Shown: positions 46,158 through 53,273 of the stretch, one piece after another
Numbering within the stretch: the stretch's first letter is position 1
Layout: every line of letters starts with the position of its first letter
NCBI RefSeq assembly: GCF_000308435.1
Contig: NZ_BAFR01000168.1
Location: 19,476-83,475 of the forward strand
Direction: 5' to 3'
Length of the DNA: 64,000 nt
Origin: Nocardia araoensis NBRC 100135
GTDB taxonomy: Bacteria; Actinomycetota; Actinomycetes; Mycobacteriales; Mycobacteriaceae
Position numbers and translations under genes: made by a program
The notes under the pieces: generated by a model
Database searches by the model: none
The model's input: only the letters and a program-made list of their open reading frames with translations
Told to the model about the DNA's origin: nothing

Positions 46158-46171
46158 TGACGATATCGTCA
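46158..46171. promoter_or_regulatory. Operator-like palindrome overlapping the putative SDR promoter
   Basis: TGACGATATCGTCA, a perfect 14-base palindrome. TATCGT inside it (46164-46169) is a fair -10 for the SDR gene whose AAAGGAG ribosome site lies at 46186-46192. The rest of the 450-base gap 45748-46196 shows nothing recognisable. A TetR/MarR-type repressor site is plausible; no such regulator is adjacent. Confidence 0.4.
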
Positions 46172-46196
46172 GCGTGTCGCCGTCGAAAGGAGCGTT

Positions 46197-47000
46197 ATGT
46201 CTCGCGTCGCTGTGGTCACCGGTGCGTCGTCCGGAATCGGGAAGGCTACGGCCGCCGCGCTGGCCGGCCGGGGATATCGGGTGATCGGCACCAGCCGCAA
46301 TCCCGACGCCATCGGTTCGGACGCCGTCCTGCCGGGTGTCGAGTACCGGGCGCTCGATCTCACCGATCCGGCTTCGATCGAGGCCTTCGCAGCCGGTCTG
46401 GACCACGTCGACGTGCTGGTGAACAACGCGGGCGAAAGCCAGGCCGGTCCGCTGGCCGAACTGCCCACCGACGCCGTCGAGCGACTGTTCCAGCTGAACG
46501 TGCTCGGCCCGATCGCCCTGACCAAGGCGGTACTTCCCGGCATGCGGGAACGCCGATACGGGCGCGTAGTCATGGTCGGGTCGATGCTCGCCAGCTTCCC
46601 GATGCCCTACCGCTCTTCCTACGTCGCCACCAAGGCGGCACTGCGCAGCTTCGCGGTCGCCGCCCGCTTCGAGGAATCCCCCTTCGGCGTCTGGATCACC
46701 GCCGTCGAGCCCGGCCAGATCGACACCGGCCTGCGCGAACGCCGCACCAAATACCTCACCGAAGGTTCCCCCCACACCGCCGATTTCACCACCTTCATGG
46801 CGAAACTCGACGAAAACCAGGCCAAAGGAATCACTCCCGAAAAGGTCGCCACCACGATCGTCAAGGCGATCGAAGCCGACCGCCCCAAACCCGTCTACGC
46901 GGTAGGCAGCAACGCCCCCGCCATGTTCACCCTCCGCCGCCTCCTCCCCCGCACGGTGATGGAACGCATCATCGCCCGCGCCCACGGGCTTTCGCGCTGA
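46197..47000 (+). CDS. Short-chain dehydrogenase/reductase
   Basis: A 267-residue classical SDR using NAD(P)(H). TGASSGIGKATA near residue 8 is the cofactor loop, the Arg in TSRNPD suggests NADP preference, NNAGE near 80, the catalytic Ser in VMVGSML near 128, and the Tyr-Lys pair in SSYVATKAALRSF near 142. The C-terminal lobe contains FTTFMAKLDENQAKG. Substrate unknown; such enzymes are common oxidoreductases of lipids and xenobiotics. The ribosome site is good and a palindrome overlaps the likely promoter, suggesting inducible control. Confidence 0.92.
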   Translation: MSRVAVVTGASSGIGKATAAALAGRGYRVIGTSRNPDAIGSDAVLPGVEYRALDLTDPASIEAFAAGLDHVDVLVNNAGESQAGPLAELPTDAVERLFQLNVLGPIALTKAVLPGMRERRYGRVVMVGSMLASFPMPYRSSYVATKAALRSFAVAARFEESPFGVWITAVEPGQIDTGLRERRTKYLTEGSPHTADFTTFMAKLDENQAKGITPEKVATTIVKAIEADRPKPVYAVGSNAPAMFTLRRLLPRTVMERIIARAHGLSR

Positions 47001-47160
47001 AGAGGCGACGGTCGCCGGACACGACGGCTCGCATACTGCCTTCCTGTGCCCGTCAGCCGAACGAGCTGACCCAGCCGATCACGCACGTGTGGGATCGTCC
47101 ATCCGGCATGCAAGCGCAGCCCTATTGTTCGACGCCCCGATCGTTGGAGGTTGTCGACCC

Positions 47161-47502
47161 TCACTCTTCCTCGTCGGACCCCAAACGCGACGGTGCCTCT
47201 TTCGGCGAGACCGGCGCAGCGGAGACGGGCGCGCCTAACCCGATGGTTTCCAGCGCTTCGTGCAGATGGTCGCGCAGAACATCCTTCGCGGCTGAAAGCG
47301 CCTGCTGATATGCGAGCTGCGCGGCCGCGCCACCGGCGGCTCCCGCCCGGTGATATCCGCCCCACCACTCGACCACGCGATATTCACCGTCCGTCGGGTC
47401 GATGCGTACCACCCAGTACGTTCGACCTTGTTTGCGAACCGTCCAGTAAGTGCCGTCCGCGGTGTAGTTCCGATAGCCACTAGGCCGTGGTTTCGACGCC
47501 AT
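47161..47502 (-). CDS. Hypothetical protein
   Basis: 113 residues from ATG 47502, preceded by GGGAG. The N-terminal half is aromatic-rich (GYRNYTADGTYWTVRKQGRTYWVVRID, YRVVEWWGGYHRAG) and suggests a small beta-sheet domain; the C-terminal half is a helix (AYQQALSAAKDVLRDHLHEALE) and a charged tail. I do not recognise the family. It heads leftward with two other small genes that belong to the same accessory stretch. Confidence 0.65.
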   Translation of the reverse strand: MASKPRPSGYRNYTADGTYWTVRKQGRTYWVVRIDPTDGEYRVVEWWGGYHRAGAAGGAAAQLAYQQALSAAKDVLRDHLHEALETIGLGAPVSAAPVSPKEAPSRLGSDEEE

Positions 47503-47637
47503 GCTCCCTTTTTTCCGCAATAGTGCTGTCCCCGTGCATAATTCGGTGACTCACGTCTTCTCGAGCCGCGTGACGGTCCATGCGTGGGATCGACAGGTCG
47601 AGTTGCAGTGTCCGGCAATACCCTGCGTTCACTGCAC

Positions 47638-47805
47638 CTACAGTGCAGAAGGCGGCCCGTCTTCTTCCTCGATGCGCTGGCGAATCGCGTCCGCGGAGCG
47701 GTCCTGAGGAACCTGCTCGGGCCAAAGAATCGCTACAACGAGGACGACCAGCGGCAGGCCGATTGCGGTAGCGAACCCGACGATGATCCAAGTGTCCGGG
47801 CTCAT
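47638..47805 (-). CDS. Small single-span membrane protein
   Basis: 55 residues: MSPDTWIIVGFATAIGLPLV opens a single transmembrane helix, followed by ILWPEQVPQDRSADAIRQR and an acidic tail. Its ATG overlaps the TGA of the upstream wHTH gene in an ATGA, so it is translationally coupled to that regulator. Function unknown. Confidence 0.7.
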   Translation of the reverse strand: MSPDTWIIVGFATAIGLPLVVLVVAILWPEQVPQDRSADAIRQRIEEEDGPPSAL

Positions 47806-48035
47806 CCTGGGTATCGCCTGCCACGGTTGGCCCAATAGGCGCGGCCGCGTGGAGTGATGGACCAGCGCGCTGCGTGTGGTGAGGCCATGATCAGTCCGCG
47901 CGATTCCAGTTGCCCTATTGCCCGGCGAGCACTCCACGCGGCTAGTTGGGCTTGCTCGGTGATCTGCGCGGCGGTCAACATGCCGCCCGGTGCGAGTACC
48001 GCCAGAACAGCCGCCTCGGCAATCGTGTTCCCCAT
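47802..48035 (-). CDS. Small winged-helix DNA-binding protein
   Basis: 77 residues almost entirely made of one winged-helix domain: GNTIAEAAVLAVLAPGGML, TAAQITEQAQLAAWSARRAIGQLESRGLI (recognition helix near residues 32-45) and a wing ending WSITPRGRAYW. GGGGAG six bases before ATG 48035. It is encoded divergently from an XRE-type regulator with an overlapping double palindrome between them and is coupled to a small membrane protein downstream. The three together look like a small regulatory module. Confidence 0.75.
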   Translation of the reverse strand: MGNTIAEAAVLAVLAPGGMLTAAQITEQAQLAAWSARRAIGQLESRGLIMASPHAARWSITPRGRAYWANRGRRYPG

Positions 48036-48153
48036 ACATCTCCCCTTGTCGTGTGAAGTGCACCGACGCCGAGGAAGCCGATCGGTCTCGCGGTGCGTCT
48101 CGGGTCGGGGCTCTTCAAGGCTCGCCGCCGCACAGCCAGGCCGGTATGTCTTC

Positions 48154-48175
48154 ACGGCTACAGCCGTATACGGCT
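48154..48175. promoter_or_regulatory. Overlapping palindromes between divergent regulator genes
   Basis: ACGGCTACAGCCGT (48154-48167; arms ACGGCT/AGCCGT) and AGCCGTATACGGCT (48162-48175, perfect) share the central AGCCGT, giving three alternating half-sites. The TACGAT box at 48181-48186 ends six bases before the XRE ATG, so the palindromes cover its -35 region. An autoregulatory operator is likely. Confidence 0.6.
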
Positions 48176-48192
48176 TGGCCTACGATCGAGCC

Positions 48193-49422
48193 ATGCGCGG
48201 TAGCGCCAACGAATCGGACCCACGAGCGGCTGTTCTCGGTGCCCGGCTGCGTGCAGCCCGAGAGGCAGCGGGGCTGTCGCTATCCGAACTGGCCGCCAAG
48301 ATTCCGTACAGCAAAGCCGCACTCGGCCATTACGAGACCGGCCGTAGGGCCGCTTCGTCCGAGGTCGTCACCTGGTACGAGCGCGCCTGCGGCGGATTCA
48401 CCGACCCTGTCACCGCGATGTCGGTTCTCAGCAGGGCCGATGTCGATCGTCGCTCGTTCCTGCGTGATTCGGCGTATTCCGCTGCGCTGACCGCCACGGC
48501 GCTCACCACTCTCTCGGACGCAGCGAGACTCGTGCACGTCACCGACGACACCCGGGTGGGTACAGCCGAGGTCGAAGCCGTACAGGGCGTGACGGACGCC
48601 TTCCTCCGATTGGATGAGGTTCGCGGGGGCAATGTGGGGCGTTCCGCGGTGGCGGAGTTTTTGGCGACCGACGTAGCCGCACTGTTACGGTCGCGCTTCG
48701 CCAGCGCCGAGGTGCGTGCGCAGGCGTTCAGCGCCGCGTCGGAGTTGGCCTACATGGCGGGCTTCAAGGCCCACGACGCGGGACAGGACGGACTCGGGCA
48801 ACGCTACTTCCTGTCCGCCCTCCGTCTGGCCGAAGAATCCGGAATGCCGGGCCAAGACGGATTCGCTTTCCGCATCCTGGCATTGCACGCCAGCGACGTA
48901 CACCAACCACAAAACAGTGTCCCGCTCGCGGAGCGCGCGGTGCTGAGCGCACGCGGCAAGGTCAGCCCCGACACGATGGCTTTGTTCGAAGTTGCCTTGG
49001 CACGGTGCTACGCCGAAACGGGCGACAAGGTCCAGGCCGTGAAGGCGCTTCGCCGAGCCGAGCCATGGATCATGCCCGAGGCAACGACGGAGATTCCTCG
49101 ATGGGCCGCGCTGTTCTGTCCGAACAAAGCAAGCGTGACCCGGCAGACCGCGAAAACATTCCTCGCGATCGGCGACTTGGCCCAAGCCGAGCGCTATCAG
49201 CACATGAGCGCGACGATCTGGCATCCCAGAACGCACACTCGGATTCACGCGATCAGCCTGGCCGAGACCGGACTCATCCGCTGGCGCATGGGCAACCACG
49301 AGGACGCGGCCAAACTCTGGCGCACCGCGCTCCCGACGCTGACCTCCATCAGTTCGGAACGAGGGTCGAAGCTGCTGCGCCGCATACGCAGGGCCGCCCC
49401 CGAATTGGTCGATCACACCTGA
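48193..49422 (+). CDS. XRE-family regulator with C-terminal TPR-like domain
   Basis: 409 residues. An XRE helix-turn-helix occupies about residues 14-70 (LGARLRAAREAAGLSLSELAAKI, YSKAALGHYETGRR). After a linker (DVDRRSFLRDSAYSAALTATAL) the remainder is a helical repeat region with tetratricopeptide character (RALARCYAETGD-like unit VALARCYAETGDKVQAVKALRRAE, FLAIGDLAQAERYQHMSATIW). This layout is that of actinobacterial XRE/TPR regulators often found with small partner proteins. TACGAT at 48181-48186 suggests a leaderless mRNA; the overlapping palindromes suggest autoregulation. Confidence 0.9.
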   Translation: MRGSANESDPRAAVLGARLRAAREAAGLSLSELAAKIPYSKAALGHYETGRRAASSEVVTWYERACGGFTDPVTAMSVLSRADVDRRSFLRDSAYSAALTATALTTLSDAARLVHVTDDTRVGTAEVEAVQGVTDAFLRLDEVRGGNVGRSAVAEFLATDVAALLRSRFASAEVRAQAFSAASELAYMAGFKAHDAGQDGLGQRYFLSALRLAEESGMPGQDGFAFRILALHASDVHQPQNSVPLAERAVLSARGKVSPDTMALFEVALARCYAETGDKVQAVKALRRAEPWIMPEATTEIPRWAALFCPNKASVTRQTAKTFLAIGDLAQAERYQHMSATIWHPRTHTRIHAISLAETGLIRWRMGNHEDAAKLWRTALPTLTSISSERGSKLLRRIRRAAPELVDHT

Positions 49423-49584
49423 CCTTGACGAAACACGCGGATACAGCGAACCTGTCCGAATGGAAGACCCAGTTGGTTGATAACGACCTGGCTCGATAAG
49501 GATTCGATGAAACGTTGATAGCGGGCCGATCGCCGGGCCTGAACCCCTGTTCCCGCGTCCGCGATCAAAGGAGCACAGCCGACG

Positions 49585-50364
49585 ATGTCACCGAGCGAGC
49601 GCACTACCGATCGCGTCCTGGCTGTGTGGGCTCCGCCGGAATTCGTGTCCGACGGCAGCAACGGGGTTCTGAGCTGGGCCGGACCGGCTCTGCGTACGCC
49701 CACCGGGTTGCGGCTGTCCCTCACGGCGCAAGCGGTCGGCGATTCCGCGCCGTCGTTGCGGAGTTACCAGGTCGGGGTGTCGGCACTGGTCAACGGTGTG
49801 GCCACCGAGGTGGGTTGGGGCAGCAGCTCGTCCGACACCCACGCCGGTACCACCTTCACGTTGCCGGATCTCGGCCCGGATACGACACCGGTCGATATCG
49901 AGCTGACCATCGACGACGTCACCACCGACGGTCCCTGGGTGCGGCGACTGTCTCGGCCGACTGGCATCGTCTACGCAGCGCCGCTGGGCGATCCACGGGG
50001 CAGATTAGCCATGCTGACGAATCCAGCTTTCGTCACCGACGAGGATGGCCCGATCGAGGCCTGGGTCGGACCGATCACGCTCGATCCCAACGGAATCGAG
50101 TTCGTCTACACCGCGACCGCGCTCGACGAGCGCGCACCATCCATCTGGGACTACGAGGTCGATGCCGTCCTGCGCGCCAACTTCGGAACCTCGGAGGTGG
50201 TGGCCGGCGAATCGACCTCGGCGACGCGAACGATCAGAACCTTCCAGGCCCCGATCCCGGACGACATCGCAGACACGCCCTGGGACTTCGAGCTGACCCT
50301 TACCGACCACACGGCAGGACTCACCTGGTCGACCGAATTCTCGTGGGATGGGCCGACGTCCTAG
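49585..50364 (+). CDS. Hypothetical protein made of two internal repeats
   Basis: 259 residues without signal peptide. Two roughly 120-residue units align by eye: LAVWAPPEFVSDGSNGVLSW with LAMLTNPAFVTDEDGPIEAW, then SLTAQAVGDSAPSLRSYQVG with VYTATALDERAPSIWDYEVD, then PVDIELTIDDVTTDGPWVRR with PWDFELTLTDHTAGLTWSTE. Both read as all-beta sandwich domains. I do not recognise the family. The ribosome site is weak (AAAGGAGCAC upstream). It follows the XRE regulator by 160 bases and may be under its control. Confidence 0.7.
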   Translation: MSPSERTTDRVLAVWAPPEFVSDGSNGVLSWAGPALRTPTGLRLSLTAQAVGDSAPSLRSYQVGVSALVNGVATEVGWGSSSSDTHAGTTFTLPDLGPDTTPVDIELTIDDVTTDGPWVRRLSRPTGIVYAAPLGDPRGRLAMLTNPAFVTDEDGPIEAWVGPITLDPNGIEFVYTATALDERAPSIWDYEVDAVLRANFGTSEVVAGESTSATRTIRTFQAPIPDDIADTPWDFELTLTDHTAGLTWSTEFSWDGPTS

Positions 50365-50420
50365 CGCTCGCACTGCTGGTTCCTGGTACAGGTCGGCACA
50401 ATAGCGCGACCCGAGGACTG

Positions 50421-50510
50421 CGGACCGAGGGCGTCTGCACGGGTGTGAAAGGCAGCGAGGAAAGCGATCTACCTTCGGCTCACGAACTCGAACCGGCACT
50501 TGGCCGATTT
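50421..50510. repeat. Diverged copy of the tRNA 3' end and flank
   Basis: Matches 51948-52050 (the tRNA 3' half plus its flank) in the same orientation: CGGACCGAGGGCGT (14/14), then ATCTACCT after exactly 32 bases in both copies, then ACTCGAACCG, CACTTGG and GATTT. The copy lacks 13 bases that include the tRNA acceptor strand. It lies in the gap between the repeat protein and the lipoprotein gene and may be a relic of tRNA-targeted integration or a segmental duplication. Confidence 0.65.
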
Positions 50511-50606
50511 CGAGGTTGCTTTCCCAGATCGTTGCAGGTCACGGTAGCGTTGGCAATTGTCGGCACAGTAGTGCGACCGGGCAGAAACTCGCTGACGTGG
50601 CACGGC

Positions 50607-51632
50607 CTAGCAGCGTTCATACTGACGCGCATAGGGTTGCGACTCCGGTGGAACGTCGCGCGAGGATGGCTGGCAACCGCCGACGAAGACCGCGAAAACG
50701 GGGTGGTAGGTGTCGCCGATCGTGTAGTCGACCACGGCACCGGGCTGGGCCAAGTAGGGAAGATGCCGTTCGGCGAGTTGTGTTGCCTGCGCAGCGGTGA
50801 ATTGCTTTCCGACAGGAGGGTATATCGCGACGTCCAGGGTGCGGCCCGCTTTGCCGGGCGGGTCGTATACGGAAATCTCGACGAAGAATGGGGTGGGTTG
50901 ATCGGTCAGGAACCACTCCCACATGTCGAGTTCACCATTGGACGGGAAGCGGGGTCGGTTGTGCGGGAAGCGGAGTGGTCGGTCCGTGTTGAGCCACCCG
51001 GGTTTCAGGCTCGAGTGATTCTTGAACGCGCTCTCCTCATGAACGGTGGACACCGTCCAGTAGCTGGATGCCAGTTCGGGGAAGTCCTCGATGATTCGGC
51101 GCATCGCCGCGGTGGCACGGTGGGGTTCGGCCTCGGAGCCCGCTGAAACGCCGACTTCGGTCCTCATCTTGTCTACGTCGATGCCGATTGACCTCCAGCC
51201 CACCTGTGTGCCGGGGGCCGAGACTCTCGCCCAGGTGTGTGCCGCGTTGACTTCCCTGCTCACGTCCCGACCGAACCGCCAATTCGCATAATAAGAGTCC
51301 GTCATCCGGTCGATGTCGACCTCAGTCTGGTCGCCTTGGTAGTGCGGCGGAAGCTGCTGGGCGCCCATGGCACGCACCACGGACGCGGCCTCGTCCGGTG
51401 TGGCGCCGTCCTCGAGCTGCACATCGAGCCGGGAATGGTACGTGCGCGACTTGCCCTCGTAATCGAACCAATGTGACGCATCGACCACCCCGGGAAGAGC
51501 CTGGATGGCAGTTTCGATCACGCGTGACCAGCTGTCACGCTCGGCCTGATCGGGTCCTTCTGTCGGTATAGAACATCCTGTCAGCAGGACTGCCGCCATC
51601 ATCAATACGACGGCCGAGGTGGTTGAGCGCAT
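50607..51632 (-). CDS. Lipoprotein of unknown function
   Basis: 341 residues from ATG 51632. Signal peptide with lipobox VLLTGC (Cys near residue 20). The mature protein begins with an acidic helical stretch and contains VVDASHWFDYEGKSRTYHSR, LPPHYQGDQTEVDIDRMTDSYY and DTYHPVFAVFVGGC, giving a mixed alpha/beta extracytoplasmic domain; one more Cys pair near the C-terminus could form a disulfide. Rhodococcus and Nocardia accessory regions carry similar-looking lipoproteins, but I recognise no named family. Confidence 0.75.
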   Translation of the reverse strand: MRSTTSAVVLMMAAVLLTGCSIPTEGPDQAERDSWSRVIETAIQALPGVVDASHWFDYEGKSRTYHSRLDVQLEDGATPDEAASVVRAMGAQQLPPHYQGDQTEVDIDRMTDSYYANWRFGRDVSREVNAAHTWARVSAPGTQVGWRSIGIDVDKMRTEVGVSAGSEAEPHRATAAMRRIIEDFPELASSYWTVSTVHEESAFKNHSSLKPGWLNTDRPLRFPHNRPRFPSNGELDMWEWFLTDQPTPFFVEISVYDPPGKAGRTLDVAIYPPVGKQFTAAQATQLAERHLPYLAQPGAVVDYTIGDTYHPVFAVFVGGCQPSSRDVPPESQPYARQYERC

Positions 51633-51722
51633 CGTTTCATTCTGTCCGGTCAACACACTTGGGTTGGAACGAAGCGTGGCCCGATCGATGGTGCGATCGG
51701 GCCACGCTTGCATTGCGTTGAG

Positions 51723-51935
51723 TCAGGACTGCGTGCCGAGCGCCATCCGGAAGACGAACGAGTCGTAGCGGTCCCGAGGGTATGAAACCTCCGAGATCAT
51801 CAGTACTTCACCATCGGTCGCGAGGAAGCGCTGATGGACCGACTTGACGAGTTCGCCTGACGGCACATCGAGCCATACGGCATGGGTCGGCACCCGGTCG
51901 CGGACGCGATGAACCGGGGCGCGCTGGCAACTGCT
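51723..51935 (-). pseudogene. C-terminal gene remnant, possibly of a GntR/UTRA-type regulator
   Basis: A frame ending at 51723 reads VHRVRDRVPTHAVWLDVPSG, then ELVKSVHQRFLATDGEVLMI, then SEVSYPRDRYDSFVFRMALG before its stop. The order of a V.L.V.SGE.V strand, an R...TDGE turn and a final YP.DRYD..F.FRM strand is what the end of a UTRA ligand-binding domain looks like. No start codon, helix-turn-helix or N-terminal domain is found upstream, where the frame closes just before the tRNA gene. I take it as a truncated remnant; assignment to UTRA is tentative. Confidence 0.35.
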
Positions 51936-52012
51936 GCGGACTCATTGCGGACCGAGGGCGTGGACGCGGTCGAAGCGAATGGCGGGAGAGGGAATCTACC
52001 TGCGGTCGTGAG

Positions 52013-52086
52013 TGCCCCCAGTCGGACTCGAACCGACACTTGGCGGATTTTAAGTCCGCTGCCTCTGCCAATTGGGCTATAGGGGC
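52013..52086 (-). tRNA. tRNA with UAA anticodon (tRNA-Leu), short variable loop
   Basis: 74 nt, no encoded CCA. Acceptor helix 52086-52080 with 52020-52014 (7 bp with one wobble), discriminator A at 52013, D arm GCCC-AATTGGCAGA-GGC with a 3-bp stem, anticodon arm GCGGA-CTTAAAA-TCCGC giving anticodon UAA, variable loop of five bases, and T arm GTCGG-TTCGAGT-CCGAC. UAA reads leucine UUA. A five-base variable loop is class I, whereas canonical bacterial tRNA-Leu has a long variable arm, so isotype is worth confirming. RNase Z is encoded about 220 bases upstream on the same strand; accessory genes lie beyond its 3' end. Confidence 0.85.
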
Positions 52087-52309
52087 GTCCGGGACAGCCT
52101 ACCGAGTCGTACGCCTGTACCGGAATTCCGACAATTCGTCGGGGTGGCGGGGCGTCGGCCGTGCCCGGGTGCCGGAGGGCGCGGTCGGGTGACCGAAGCC
52201 GGTGGCGTTGCTCGCGGCCCGGGGTTGGCAGGCGTCCCAGAGAACTAGATCGGTGGCGGCGGGCTGGTGTTAGCGTTCGCGGGCGAACTCGGCGTGTCGT
52301 CGGCGGGTG

Positions 52310-53227
52310 TCAGCGCCGGGGCGGCACCGGGATCCGGGCGAGATCGGTGGCGATGTGGATCTCGCCGGAGAAGTACTTCGACGCTTCGGCCAAGTGCTCG
52401 TCGAGGTCGCGGTAGCGCTGGGAGAAGTGGGTGAGCACCAGGCTGCGAACCCCTGCGTCGGCGGCCACTCGCGCGGCTTGGCCCGCGGTGAGATGCCCGT
52501 ATTCGACGGCCAGGTGTTCATCGGCGTCCAGGAAGGTGGCTTCGATGACGAGCATGTCGACGTCGGCGGCGAGTTCCACGACGCCGGGGCACAGCCGGGT
52601 GTCCATCACGAACGCGAAACTCTGACCGGCCCGTGGTTCGCTGATCTCCGCCAAAGTGATCGTCCGGCCTTCCGATTCGACACTGCCCCGCTGTTGCAGC
52701 TCGGAGATGATCGGGCCGTGCAATCCCAGCGCCCGCAACCGGTCCGGCAGAATGCGACGGCCGGGCGGCTCGATGAGCCGATAGCCGAAAGCCTCCACTG
52801 GATGCGAGAGCGGAACCGCCGTCACCGTGAACGGCGCGTCGGGCAGGTCCACCGGTCCCGGGCCGCTCACCGGGCGAGGCCGCAGTTCGGCGCGGTGATA
52901 GTAGGACGTCGCGTTGACCAGCCGCTCGTAGTACGCCGCGCCGGACGCCGGGAAGCAGACGTCGACCGGATGCGGCACCCGGTCGAGGTTGATCCGCTGC
53001 ACCACACCGGCCAGCCCGAGACTGTGGTCGCCGTGGAAATGGGTGATGGCGATCCGGGTGAGCCCGGTGACGGTCACCCCGGCATAGGTCATCTGCCGTT
53101 GCGTACCCTCACCGGGGTCGAACAGGATCGCCTCGTCGTCCCACCGGAGCAGATACCCGTTGTGGTTTCGCTGTTTCGTCGGCACCTGACTCGCGGTCCC
53201 GAGAACAACCAACTCACGCTGCGACAC
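52310..53227 (-). CDS. rnz: Ribonuclease Z
   Basis: A metallo-beta-lactamase-fold endonuclease that trims the 3' trailer of tRNA precursors lacking encoded CCA. The 305-residue protein has the zinc motif THFHGDHSLGL near residue 62, further ligands in AVPLSHPVEAFGY, SFAFVMDTRLCPG and VIEATFLDADE, and the final HFSQRYRD with the last His. This is the compact single-domain form. The tRNA gene just downstream has no CCA, so it would be a substrate. Confidence 0.95.
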   Translation of the reverse strand: MSQRELVVLGTASQVPTKQRNHNGYLLRWDDEAILFDPGEGTQRQMTYAGVTVTGLTRIAITHFHGDHSLGLAGVVQRINLDRVPHPVDVCFPASGAAYYERLVNATSYYHRAELRPRPVSGPGPVDLPDAPFTVTAVPLSHPVEAFGYRLIEPPGRRILPDRLRALGLHGPIISELQQRGSVESEGRTITLAEISEPRAGQSFAFVMDTRLCPGVVELAADVDMLVIEATFLDADEHLAVEYGHLTAGQAARVAADAGVRSLVLTHFSQRYRDLDEHLAEASKYFSGEIHIATDLARIPVPPRR

Positions 53228-53273
53228 GGCGTCAGGCTATCCGCCCACGCCCGCGGAGCCGCACACGGCCGCG

